A DNA stretch of 22,336 bases from an uncultured Paracoccaceae bacterium (GTDB lineage: Bacteria > Pseudomonadota > Alphaproteobacteria > Rhodobacterales > Rhodobacteraceae), in the NCBI GenBank assembly GCA_937952085.1, contig CALFYQ010000287.1, positions 1 through 22,336 on the forward strand. The letters run 5' to 3'. Positions 7,604-14,891 of this stretch are shown here, one piece after another. The first letter of the stretch is position 1. The number at the start of each line of letters is the position of its first letter. Made by a program: the position numbers and the translations under genes. The notes under the pieces are model-generated. The model was not told the origin of the DNA. It was given only the letters and a program-made list of their open reading frames with translations, and ran no database searches.

Positions 7604-8679
7604 CGCCCGCCCTCCAGATCGACCGCCGCGACCACGCCGTCGCCTTTCGCCGCGGCGAAGGCGCGGCCCTCATGCTCCACCACCGAGGTGACGCCGTGCG
7701 TCGCGCCGTCGGCCCGGCTGTGAAGGCTGGCGACCGGGTGGAAGCCCGCGTCGAGCGAGACGCAGTGCCCGGCCGACATGGTCGGCGCCCAGGGCTTCAG
7801 CATGCCGAGCTGCTTCACGCCGCCGCCCTGCAAGGGCTCGTAGAAGCTTCGCCCGGCGCGGAGCGAGGGGGCGATCCAGTAGGCGTCCGGAGTCTCGGCC
7901 AGCATGCGTTTCCGATAGGCGGGCTCACGAAGCACGAACTCGACGAGCTGGCTCCGCGGCGCGAAGACGGCGAGCCACCATCCGCCGCCGGGCGCGGCGG
8001 AGAGGCGGCCGGGATAGCCGGGAAGATCGGCCTGGACGGCTTTCAGCGCGCCGCCCGATGCGATGTCGAGCGAGACGAGGCGGTGCCGCCAGGCCTCGGA
8101 GACGACGAGCGACGCGCCCGAAACGGCGAGCCCGGCGGGCCAGGCGAGGCTGGAGGCGAGACGGGCCGCGCCGCCGGTGGCGAGATCGAGCCGCCAGACC
8201 TCGCCCGTTGCGTTCCGCTCCATCAGATCGCGCCGCCAGGCCGAGGCCGGGTGCGCGGTGGAGCCGTTGGCGATGAACGCGGCGCCGCCCGCGAAGGCGA
8301 GCGCGGTGACGGAGGAGAGCCCCCGCGGCAGGTCGAGCGACGCCGTCTCCGCCCCGCCGCGGCGGAACAGGAGCCGGCCCGTCTCCAGCGCGACGGCGAG
8401 GGCGCCCTCCCCGGTCGGGGCGATGCAGGCGATCGGCGCGTCGTATTCGGCATCGGCGCGGAAGGCGCCGCCCTCGAAGCGGTGGAGCGTCGCGCCGGCG
8501 GCGGCGTAAAGCGCGCCCTCGGCCACGGCGAGGCAGTCGGCCCCTTCGAGCTTCAGGCGCAGCGCCGCCTCGTCGAGCCGCCGGTTGGCGCGGAGCGCGC
8601 CGTCGAGCGGCGGCACCGTCACCGCCGCCTCGCCACGGCCGACGAGGTTGTCGAAAGCGCGGGTCAGGGCGCCGATCAC
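7600..8679 (-). CDS. Stand-alone strictosidine synthase/SMP-30-like beta-propeller protein, probable non-catalytic paralogue
   Basis: A 359-residue protein starting at GTG (8679), which overlaps the stop of the fused permease-propeller gene by four bases. It is clearly homologous to the propeller of that fusion: both contain DLPGYP, then a WLA segment, then a (Y/F)RKRM motif at matching spacing. The positions that bind the divalent metal in SMP-30/paraoxonase-like propellers appear changed: the FPNG asparagine is alanine (WPAG, A182), the PDNI aspartate is glycine (PGRL, G224), and the N-terminal glutamate aligns with D48, this last alignment being less sure. No signal peptide or membrane segment is obvious, so it is probably cytoplasmic. 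It may be a ligand-binding or structural partner of the fused domain rather than an enzyme. Function not established. Confidence 0.82.
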   Translation of the reverse strand: MIGALTRAFDNLVGRGEAAVTVPPLDGALRANRRLDEAALRLKLEGADCLAVAEGALYAAAGATLHRFEGGAFRADAEYDAPIACIAPTGEGALAVALETGRLLFRRGGAETASLDLPRGLSSVTALAFAGGAAFIANGSTAHPASAWRRDLMERNATGEVWRLDLATGGAARLASSLAWPAGLAVSGASLVVSEAWRHRLVSLDIASGGALKAVQADLPGYPGRLSAAPGGGWWLAVFAPRSQLVEFVLREPAYRKRMLAETPDAYWIAPSLRAGRSFYEPLQGGGVKQLGMLKPWAPTMSAGHCVSLDAGFHPVASLHSRADGATHGVTSVVEHEGRAFAAAKGDGVVAAVDLEGGR

Positions 8680-10790
8680 GGCCGCCCCCAGTAGGAAGCC
8701 GGGCCGGTCCACGAGGCGTCGAAGCCTTCGAGCTTCAGCCGGCCGATCCGGTTGTTGGAGATGCCGCCGATATAGAGGTAGCCCTTGTGCTCGCGCATCG
8801 AGGTGATCATCGGGTGGTTCTCGCCGCCGCGGTCCCAGAGCGTTTCGATGATGCGGCCGGTCTCGTCGAAGCGGACGATGCAGCCGGTGTTGATGTTGGC
8901 GAAGAGCCATTCGTCGGGCGCGATCCGCCGCGCCATCCGCTTGCGGAACCCCGGCATCCGGAGCGCGAGGTCGAGCGAGGGCGTGCGGAGGCCGACGAGG
9001 GCGAGCCAGTAGGTGCCGTCCGAGGCGCGGTTGATGTTGTCGGGGTAGCCCGGCAGGTCCGGGATCACGACCTCCACCCGCCCCTTCTTCGGGCCGTCGA
9101 AGAAATAGCGGCTGATCCGGCAGGCCCAGGTCTCGGCGAAGAAGAAGGACTGGCCGTCCCCCGCCATGCAGATGCCGTTCGGGAAGACGAGGTCGCCGAG
9201 GACGGTGCGCGTCGTCCCCGCATTCGGGTCGTAGCAGATGATCCGGCCGTTGCCGCGACTTTCGAGGCAGTCCACCGGCCATTCGTGCATTTCGTAGCGG
9301 ACCGTCGCCTCGCTGAAGAAGACGCGGCCGTCCGGCGCGATGTCGAGATCGTCGGCGAGGCGGAGGCGGCTGTCGTCGATCACCGAGAGCCAGGAGCGGT
9401 TGGTCTCGTCGGTGAGCCGCTCCACCTCGCGCTGCTTGGTGACGCGGTAGAGCCCCATGCCGCCAATGCAGACGAGGAGGGAGCCGTCCTTCGCGAAGGC
9501 CATGCCGAGCGGCCGCCCGCCGACATGGGCGAAGACCTCATGGCGCCGATAATCGGGCGCGAGGAAGCGGACGATGTCGCCCGTCCGGTTGCCGGCGTAG
9601 ATGTTGTCGTCGGCGTCGAGGATCACGTCCTCCGGGCCGTCGATCTCTCCAAGGCCGATCAGCTCCACGTCGCGGAGCCGGTCGTTGACCGCGTAGGGCG
9701 AGGCCCCCTCGGTCGGCGGCGCCGGCGGCAGCCGCGCATAGGTCGGCGAGACATAGACCTTGGAGAGGAGCTTGTGCCGGTTCTTCAGCCAGCGCACGTC
9801 GATGGCGACGGCGCCGAGAAGGACGAGGCCGAGCAGGAGCGAGTTCGCACCGGAGGAGACGCCGAGCCGGACGAGGCTGTTCACCATTATGAGGACGGTG
9901 ATGGAGCCGATCACCGCCTTCGCCGCCGAGCCGCGCCCGCCGCCGAGGCTGTTGCCGCCGAGGACGGCCGCGGTGAGCGCGGCGATCTCCATGCCGACGC
10001 CGGTGTCGGCCCCCGCCCCGCCGAGCCGCGAGGCGAAGAGCAGGCCCGAAAGCGCCGCCATCGCGCCCGAGACGACATAGGTGGCGCAGATCACCCGCCG
10101 CACCGGGATGCCGACATTGTAGGCCGAGCGCCGCGAGCCGCCGACCGCGAGGACGTGCCAGCCCGCCCGCGAGCGGCTGAAGACGAGATGGATCAGAAGC
10201 GCGAGGACGACCGAGACGACGACGGAGAAGGGAACGCCGAGGACGTAGCCCTCGCCGAGGAAATACCAGGGGTCGGATTCGATGAAGGTTCCCGCGATCG
10301 AGACGGAATAGGCGAGGAGGAGCATGTCCACCACCGCCCGCACGATGATCAGCGTCACCAGCGTGGTGAGAAAGGCGCGAAGCCGGAGATAGCCGACGAG
10401 AAGCCCGTTCACGAGGCCGACCGCGGCCCCGGCCGCGACGGTCGCGACCGCCACGGCCCACATCGGCCAGCCGGCCACCGTGATGAGCGCCAGCGCGACG
10501 ATGTTGCCGAGCGCGAAGGTGGAGCCGACGGAAAGGTCGATCCCGCCCGCCACCATGACGACCATCAGCGCGAGGACGAGGAGGCTGAACTCCCCCCATT
10601 GCCGCGCGAGGTCGCCGACGCTGGCGGCGCTGAAGAAGTCGGGGATCGCGGAGCCGAAGGCGGCGATGACGGCGAAGAGGATCAGCAGCGGCACCGCGTT
10701 GTCGATCCAGCGCTTCGCAAGGATCTCTCCGACCACGTGGTCGGGCACGAGGCGGTAGCGCCAGCGCAGATAGGTCTCGGAGACGGACAT
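8676..10790 (-). CDS. RbsC-like ABC permease fused to a C-terminal strictosidine synthase/SMP-30-like beta-propeller
   Basis: A 704-residue fusion in one uninterrupted frame. Residues about 30-335 are an RbsC-type permease with multiple membrane helices and the family motifs AGGIDLSVGSTFALGNIV (81-98) and VLGGNSLGGGRGS (276-288). After a basic stretch (WLKNRHKLLSK) and a proline-rich linker, residues about 379-704 form a six-bladed-propeller-like domain of the strictosidine synthase/APMAP/SMP-30 type. It has DGPEDV (E387), DDLDIAPDGRVFFSE, FPNG (N538) and LPGYPDNI (D584, N585). E387, N538 and D584 fit the metal-ligand triad of active lactonases. RbsC proteins have both ends in the cytoplasm, so the propeller should face the cytosol. 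An ATG 18 codons upstream (10844) would lie in a hairpin; the ATG at 10790 has GAAGG before it and is preferred. Confidence 0.9.
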   Translation of the reverse strand: MSVSETYLRWRYRLVPDHVVGEILAKRWIDNAVPLLILFAVIAAFGSAIPDFFSAASVGDLARQWGEFSLLVLALMVVMVAGGIDLSVGSTFALGNIVALALITVAGWPMWAVAVATVAAGAAVGLVNGLLVGYLRLRAFLTTLVTLIIVRAVVDMLLLAYSVSIAGTFIESDPWYFLGEGYVLGVPFSVVVSVVLALLIHLVFSRSRAGWHVLAVGGSRRSAYNVGIPVRRVICATYVVSGAMAALSGLLFASRLGGAGADTGVGMEIAALTAAVLGGNSLGGGRGSAAKAVIGSITVLIMVNSLVRLGVSSGANSLLLGLVLLGAVAIDVRWLKNRHKLLSKVYVSPTYARLPPAPPTEGASPYAVNDRLRDVELIGLGEIDGPEDVILDADDNIYAGNRTGDIVRFLAPDYRRHEVFAHVGGRPLGMAFAKDGSLLVCIGGMGLYRVTKQREVERLTDETNRSWLSVIDDSRLRLADDLDIAPDGRVFFSEATVRYEMHEWPVDCLESRGNGRIICYDPNAGTTRTVLGDLVFPNGICMAGDGQSFFFAETWACRISRYFFDGPKKGRVEVVIPDLPGYPDNINRASDGTYWLALVGLRTPSLDLALRMPGFRKRMARRIAPDEWLFANINTGCIVRFDETGRIIETLWDRGGENHPMITSMREHKGYLYIGGISNNRIGRLKLEGFDASWTGPASYWGRP

Positions 10791-10816
10791 CGGCCTTCGA
10801 TCTTTCGGGTAGGGTC

Positions 10817-10842
10817 GCCGGCGCGCCGTGGGACGCGCCGGC
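10817..10842 (-). other. Intercistronic RNA hairpin (perfect 9-bp stem) after the binding-protein gene
   Basis: GCCGGCGCG (10817-10825) and CGCGCCGGC (10834-10842) form a perfect 9-bp, all G/C stem around an 8-base loop. It lies in the only sizeable internal gap of the downstream operon, right after the binding-protein stop. There is no U-run after it on the transcript, so a full intrinsic terminator is unlikely. An mRNA-stabilising or partly attenuating hairpin, which raises binding-protein output in many ABC operons, fits better. Confidence 0.65.
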
Positions 10843-10856
10843 ATTTGCTCACGAGG

Positions 10857-11849
10857 TCACTGACCGGGGAGCGACCAGCAGGAGCCGGGCTTCATGTTGT
10901 CCTTGGTGAGGAACTCGAGCTGGGTGAAGAGCGTGGTCTTCATCGAGCCCGGCTCCGGCTTCAGCTGGAAGAGCTGCTTGATCGCATTGGCCATGTCGCG
11001 CGCCTGGCCGGGCACGTTGTAGACGACCACTTCGCTGTAGGTGCCGTTCTCCAGCCCGTCGCAGGCGGACTGGTTCCCGCCGCCCTGGGTGAGGAGATAG
11101 ACGTTCTTGCCGCTCTCCTTGATCGCCGCGGCGGTGCCGACATCCATCACGTCCCAGAAGCCGGTGATGGCGCAGAGGTCCGGGTTCTGCTGGATCACGG
11201 TGGCGGCGATGTTCTTCGCCTTCGTCGCGTCCCAGTCGGCCGCCTGGTTGGAGACGAGCTGGATCTCCGGATGCTCGGCGAGAACGTCGTTGATGCCCTT
11301 CATCTGGTAGACCGAGGCCGCCGCGGTCAGCACGCCCTGGGTGATGGCGATCTTGCCCGAGCCGCCGTTCTTCGGCGAGCAGACCTCGACCAGCCGCTCG
11401 CCGATCTGCCGGCCCATGCCGACATAGTCGGCGCCGACGAAGACGTCGGTGGAGTAGCTCGAGCGCATGTTGACCTGGACGACGTAGATACCCGCCTCCT
11501 CCGCCTTTTTCAGGAGGCGGGCATAGGACTGCACGTCCGGGTTGTGGACGACGATCACGTCGGGCTTTTCGGAGATCAGCGAGGTGATCGCCTGCGCGCC
11601 GGCGTTGGTGTTCCAGTTCGGGTCGCGCACCTCGAACGTGACGCCGAGCGGCTCCAGCGCCTCGCGGAGGCCCATCGCCCAGCCCTCGGTGAGGTCGAAG
11701 CCCATGGCGACGGGAACGTAGGCCACCGTCTTGCCCTTGAAGGCGTCGTAGTAGGCGCCGCGGGTCGGGTCGTCGATGCCCTGCGCGGCGGCGGCGCCGG
11801 CGAAGGCGGCGAGCGCGGCGCCGAGGATCGCATGCCTGATCGGTCTCAT
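10857..11849 (-). CDS. Sugar-type ABC transporter substrate-binding protein (periplasmic binding protein, RbsB-like class)
   Basis: A 330-residue periplasmic receptor with a signal peptide (basic MRPIRH, alanine-rich core, probable cleavage near residue 22, AAA/Q). The start ATG follows a strong GGGAGGAAAC ribosome site. The mature protein has the two-lobed RbsB-like pattern: KTVAYVPVAMGFDLTEGWAM at the start, then PDVIVVHNPDVQSYARLLKK, the VQVNMRSS segment, and a C-terminal hinge-side region with LTQGGGNQ. Four cysteines occur in the mature chain, in the VCSPKN, LCAITG, SACDG and SCWSL contexts, so disulfides are possible in the periplasm. It lies between the two permease genes, and a hairpin follows its stop. 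The class binds sugars but also autoinducer-2, polyols and other small molecules, so the ligand is not assigned. Confidence 0.93.
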   Translation of the reverse strand: MRPIRHAILGAALAAFAGAAAAQGIDDPTRGAYYDAFKGKTVAYVPVAMGFDLTEGWAMGLREALEPLGVTFEVRDPNWNTNAGAQAITSLISEKPDVIVVHNPDVQSYARLLKKAEEAGIYVVQVNMRSSYSTDVFVGADYVGMGRQIGERLVEVCSPKNGGSGKIAITQGVLTAAASVYQMKGINDVLAEHPEIQLVSNQAADWDATKAKNIAATVIQQNPDLCAITGFWDVMDVGTAAAIKESGKNVYLLTQGGGNQSACDGLENGTYSEVVVYNVPGQARDMANAIKQLFQLKPEPGSMKTTLFTQLEFLTKDNMKPGSCWSLPGQ

Positions 11850-11878
11850 TGTTTCCTCCCGGTTATGTGAGAACGAGT

Positions 11879-12853
11879 TCAGATGTCCCCCTGCTGAGCG
11901 GTCTGCTCGTCGCGGGGGTTGAGAAGCGTGTCGATGACGATGGCGGCGAGCAGGATCACGCCCTTGATGACGTTCTGGACCGTGTACTGGATGTCCATGA
12001 TCGTCATGCCGTTGAGGAGGACGCCGATCAGCAGCGTGCCGACCACCACGTTCCGCACCCCGCCGCGCCCGCCCGAAAGGCCGATGCCGCCGAGCACGAC
12101 GACGAGGATCACGTCGTAGACCATCGTCGAATTGGCGACGCGGGTGTTCATGCTGGCGACCGAGGCCGCCGTCACCAGGCCGGCGACGAAGCCGATCAGC
12201 GACGAGATCATGTATTGCAGCACGATGATCGGGCGCACCGGCGCGCCGGTGATCCGCGCCGTCTGGAGATTGTCGCCCACCGCGCGGAGATAGCGGCCCT
12301 GCGCCGTGTAGCGGAGGAAGAGATAGGTGACGAGGCAGACGGCGGCGAAAAGATAGATCGGGGCCGGCACGCCGAAGAGGCTCCCCTGCCCCAGCGCCTC
12401 CAGCGGCCGGGCGTTGTCCGACATGTAGAGGACGTCGAGGCTGAACATGAAATAGCGGCCGAAGCCGTAGATCGCCGCGCCCATCGCCAGCGTGGCGAAG
12501 ATCGCCGGAATCTCGACATAGGCGATCAGCCAGCCGTTGATCATGCCGACCGCGAGGCTGAAGCCGAGGCCGAGCGCGAGCGCCAGCCAGAGCGGATAGC
12601 CGCCGGCGGCGAGCTGAAGCGCCCAGGCGACCGAGATCGCCATCAGCGCGACGAGGGAAAGGTCGATCCCCCGGCCGATCACGACGAGCCCCATCGCCAC
12701 GCCGAGGATGCCGAGGATCGAGACGCTGCGGACGAGGTTGAGAAGGTTGTTGGCCGTCAGGAAGCCAGGCAGCGTCAGCGCGAAGCCGATCGTGAGCAGC
12801 ACGGCGAGCCCGAAAACGATCTGTTCCTGGCTGAGACGCCCGAAGACCCGCAC
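11879..12853 (-). CDS. ABC transporter permease, RbsC-like
   Basis: A 324-residue inner-membrane permease starting at GTG (12853), chosen because GGGGAGG lies 7 bases upstream; an ATG further up (12967) would add 38 arginine- and proline-rich residues unlike the family. Family motifs are IGRGIDLSLVALMAISVA in the early membrane core and VVLGGIGLSGGRGG near the end, followed by the last helices (LLIGVLLNGMTIM). It is the first gene of the operon, with the binding-protein gene 29 bases downstream. With the second, propeller-bearing permease it probably forms a heterodimeric channel, comparable in arrangement to systems with two RbsC-type subunits such as LsrC/LsrD. If so, each transporter would carry only one fused propeller. 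Confidence 0.92.
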   Translation of the reverse strand: MRVFGRLSQEQIVFGLAVLLTIGFALTLPGFLTANNLLNLVRSVSILGILGVAMGLVVIGRGIDLSLVALMAISVAWALQLAAGGYPLWLALALGLGFSLAVGMINGWLIAYVEIPAIFATLAMGAAIYGFGRYFMFSLDVLYMSDNARPLEALGQGSLFGVPAPIYLFAAVCLVTYLFLRYTAQGRYLRAVGDNLQTARITGAPVRPIIVLQYMISSLIGFVAGLVTAASVASMNTRVANSTMVYDVILVVVLGGIGLSGGRGGVRNVVVGTLLIGVLLNGMTIMDIQYTVQNVIKGVILLAAIVIDTLLNPRDEQTAQQGDI

Positions 12854-13089
12854 CCTTTCGCCTCCCCATTCCCGCCCCGTTCGCCGGGGTCGTCGCGGGG
12901 CGGACGTTCCTGCGGGAGGCGGCCGCCGTCTTTCACCAGCGCGCAAGATTGTTTCGCAATCGCGCACCCCGTCGACATTGTCGAACCTTCGCGAAAGCGG
13001 CTAATGTCCGGCGAAACGAACGCGCGGGCGCCGGAAGGCGCGACCGACGCGACGCGGGCGGCGGCCGTCGCCCCAGGGAGGACAACGAA
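12854..13089. promoter_or_regulatory. Divergent promoter region between sugar-type operon and AraC gene
   Basis: This 236-base gap holds no gene. It contains the inverted repeat GATTG-N5-CAATC (12947-12961), set in a wider symmetric stretch flanked by GCGC. It also contains the direct repeat CGCAA (around 12942 and 12955) and the spaced inverted pair GACATT/AATGTC. TTGTCG (12978-12983) and TAATGT (13002-13007), 18 bases apart, are a weak sigma-70 promoter candidate for the AraC gene. These are plausible sites for the AraC-type protein; assignments were made by eye. Confidence 0.45.
12947..12961. promoter_or_regulatory. Candidate operator, inverted repeat GATTG-N5-CAATC
   Basis: A perfect 5+5 inverted repeat with a 5-base spacer, within GCGCAA...GCGC flanks, in the gap shared by the AraC regulator and the transporter operon. 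AraC proteins usually use direct repeats; the CGCAA direct repeats in the same stretch are an alternative reading. Functional role is inferred only from position. Confidence 0.35.
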
Positions 13090-14079
13090 ATGGACCTGGT
13101 CTTCTCGACCGACGCGTTGCCGCGCGCTGCGCGCTACGACGCCTGGCGCGGCGCAATCTGCGACCACTATGTCCATGTCGACGTGACGGCGACGAAGCCG
13201 GACGATTACCGCGGCTTCATCAAGGAGGCGCGCTTCGGCGAGGTGACGCTGACCGACATCCTCCTTTCGGAGCAGCGCATCCGCCGCAACCGGCGGCACA
13301 TCTCCCGGCTCGACAAGGACTGCTACTATTTCCAGTTCATCCATAGCGGGCACCTGACCGTGCTCCAGCGCGGCGCGGCGCACGCTTCGAGCCCGGCGAG
13401 GGGCGCGATCTTCTGCGCGACGGAGCAGTACGAATTGCAGGCTTCGAGAGAGGTCCGGTCCTTCTATCTCGAAATCCCGCGCGCCGAGTTTGCGATGCGC
13501 TTCCCGAAGGAGCGGAGCCCCGTCTCCGCCGCGCTCGACAGCACACGCGGTCTCGGTCGGGTCGCGACCGAGCTGTGCGCTTCGATGGCCTCCGAGTCCG
13601 CGCGGCTGAACGAGGCGGCGCGAAGCCATCTCGGCGTGCAGCTGATGGACCTTCTGGCCTTCGCGCTGCTGGCGGAGGACGGCGACACGCCAGGCGCGGA
13701 GGGCTCGGTCCGGCAGGCGCGGCTCCGCTCGGTGAAGCGCTGGATCGAGGCGCGAATCGGCGAGGCCGATCTTTCCCTCGAGCGGATCGCGGCGGAGAAC
13801 GGCATGTCGCTGCGCTATCTCCACCAGCTTTTCCACGACGAAGCGCAGACCGCCGCGGAATGGATCCGCGACCGCCGGCTGCAACTCTGCCATGACGAGA
13901 TCGCGAAGGGCGACGGACGGCTCATCACCGAGATCGCCTTCGCACACGGCTTCAACAGCTCGGCGCATTTCAGCACGGCGTTCCGGCGGCGCTATGGCGT
14001 CGCGCCGCGAGACGTGGCGCGCGACATGGCGCGCGACGTGGCGCGGGGCGCGCCGAAGCCGGGAGGGGCTGGCCGCTAG
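13090..14079 (+). CDS. AraC-family transcriptional regulator
   Basis: A 329-residue regulator. The ATG at 13090 follows AGGGAGGA at good distance. Residues about 1-200 resemble the AraC-binding-like N-terminal domain found in NphR/FeaR-type activators, starting MDLVFSTDALPRAARYDAWR. The C-terminal third holds the double helix-turn-helix: SLERIAAENGMSLRYLHQLF (first) and LITEIAFAHGFNSSAHFSTA (second), then FRRRYGVAPRDV. The tail is extended by an in-frame tandem repeat. It is divergent from the permease/propeller/CoA-ligase operon and probably activates it when an inducer binds; regulators with this N-terminal type often sense aromatic or nitrile-type compounds, but no specific ligand can be claimed. 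Its stop overlaps the convergent IclR stop by four bases. Confidence 0.92.
   Translation: MDLVFSTDALPRAARYDAWRGAICDHYVHVDVTATKPDDYRGFIKEARFGEVTLTDILLSEQRIRRNRRHISRLDKDCYYFQFIHSGHLTVLQRGAAHASSPARGAIFCATEQYELQASREVRSFYLEIPRAEFAMRFPKERSPVSAALDSTRGLGRVATELCASMASESARLNEAARSHLGVQLMDLLAFALLAEDGDTPGAEGSVRQARLRSVKRWIEARIGEADLSLERIAAENGMSLRYLHQLFHDEAQTAAEWIRDRRLQLCHDEIAKGDGRLITEIAFAHGFNSSAHFSTAFRRRYGVAPRDVARDMARDVARGAPKPGGAGR
14011..14046 (+). repeat. Three 12-bp in-frame tandem repeats in the AraC C-terminus
   Basis: GACGTGGCGCGC, GACATGGCGCGC and GACGTGGCGCGG follow each other without gap and encode DVAR-DMAR-DVAR. Being in frame, they only lengthen the C-terminal tail beyond the second helix-turn-helix. 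Confidence 0.8.
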
Positions 14080-14891
14080 GCCCGCCCCAGGCTCGCGGCC
14101 GGAGCCCGCGAGATCAGGCGCGCGGTTTCCAGCACCTGCGGCGCCAGCTCGGCGCGCACCCGATCGAAGCTCCATTTCGCGGTCGAGACCGCGCTCTGCA
14201 CGGCGCCGACCGGCAGGCCGTACTCGTCGACGATCGGCGCGGCGACGGCGAGTTCGCCCATCATCACCTGCTGGTCGGTCGCGCTGAACCCTTCCTGCCG
14301 GGCCTGGTCGATCAGTTCGAGGAGTCGCGCCCGGTCGGTGACGGTCCGCGGCGTCAGCGCCTCGCGCGGCCGCGCGTCGAGGATCGCCTCCACCGCCGCG
14401 CGCGGCATGAGCGAGAGGATCGCCTGCCCGCCCGAGGTGCAGAAGGCGGGCTGGCGGCGCCCGATCAGCCCGCCGATCACGCTCAGCCGGTGCGACGGCA
14501 TCCGCACCGTGTAGATGAAATCCGCCCCTTCGAGCCGGCCCATGTTGACCGCCTCGTGGATCCGCTCGCGCGTGTCGATCAGGATCAGCATCGCGGCGTT
14601 GATCAGAGGGTCTTTCGAGAGGAAGCCATAGGCGAGGTCCAGCACCCGGACCGAGAGGTGGTAGCGCCGCGTCGAGGCGTCCTTCTCGATATAGCCGAGT
14701 TCATGGAGCGTATGGGTCAGCCGCTGCGCCGCGCTCTTGCCGAAGCCGGTTAGCGCGGCGATCCGGGTCAGGCCGACCGGCTCCTGCTGGCTTGCGATCA
14801 CCTCCATCACCCGCATCGCCTTGCGGACGGAGGAGATGAGGAGCGGGTCGCCCGCCGCCTCCGGCCGCTCTGCGCGCGGTTCCCGCGTCAT
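14076..14891 (-). CDS. IclR-family transcriptional regulator
   Basis: A 271-residue regulator with an N-terminal winged helix-turn-helix at about 22-80: VRKAMRVMEVIASQQEPVGL, then LTGFGKSAAQRLTHTLHELG as the recognition region, and RRYHLSVRVLDLAYGFL into the linker helix. The IclR effector domain follows (residues about 95-265), with the typical CTSGGQAILSLMP and EGFSATDQQ segments. The ATG at 14891 has a GGGGGG ribosome site. It is divergent from the second Dpp-like operon and the M81 gene, which it most likely controls, with the ligand being the transported compound or its breakdown product. Its stop overlaps the AraC stop on the other strand by four bases, so the two transcripts must run into each other. 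Confidence 0.93.
   Translation of the reverse strand: MTREPRAERPEAAGDPLLISSVRKAMRVMEVIASQQEPVGLTRIAALTGFGKSAAQRLTHTLHELGYIEKDASTRRYHLSVRVLDLAYGFLSKDPLINAAMLILIDTRERIHEAVNMGRLEGADFIYTVRMPSHRLSVIGGLIGRRQPAFCTSGGQAILSLMPRAAVEAILDARPREALTPRTVTDRARLLELIDQARQEGFSATDQQVMMGELAVAAPIVDEYGLPVGAVQSAVSTAKWSFDRVRAELAPQVLETARLISRAPAASLGRA

Noticed and set aside
6108..7673. N-terminal extension of the acyl-CoA synthetase frame over the ATPase gene
   Set aside because: The extension is off-frame to the ATPase and is arginine-rich nonsense; the ligase family begins at the ATG at 6107, coupled to the ATPase stop.
8680..9282. Longer start for the stand-alone propeller protein
   Set aside because: The extra part is off-frame over the fusion gene with no family similarity; GTG at 8679 in a four-base overlap is the normal operon junction.
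10817..10842. Intrinsic terminator at the hairpin after the binding-protein gene
   Set aside because: No U-run follows the stem, and the downstream permease, propeller and ATPase genes would be left without a visible promoter.
8787..11870. 1027-residue plus-strand open frame antisense to the permease/propeller operon
   Set aside because: Low-complexity E/D/R/H/G/V composition typical of antisense frames in GC-rich DNA; the opposite strand holds genes with clear families, signal peptides and ribosome sites.
12854..12967. Upstream ATG start (12967) of the first RbsC-like permease
   Set aside because: It adds 38 arginine- and proline-rich residues across the putative operator; GTG at 12853 has a strong ribosome site and matches the family N-terminus.
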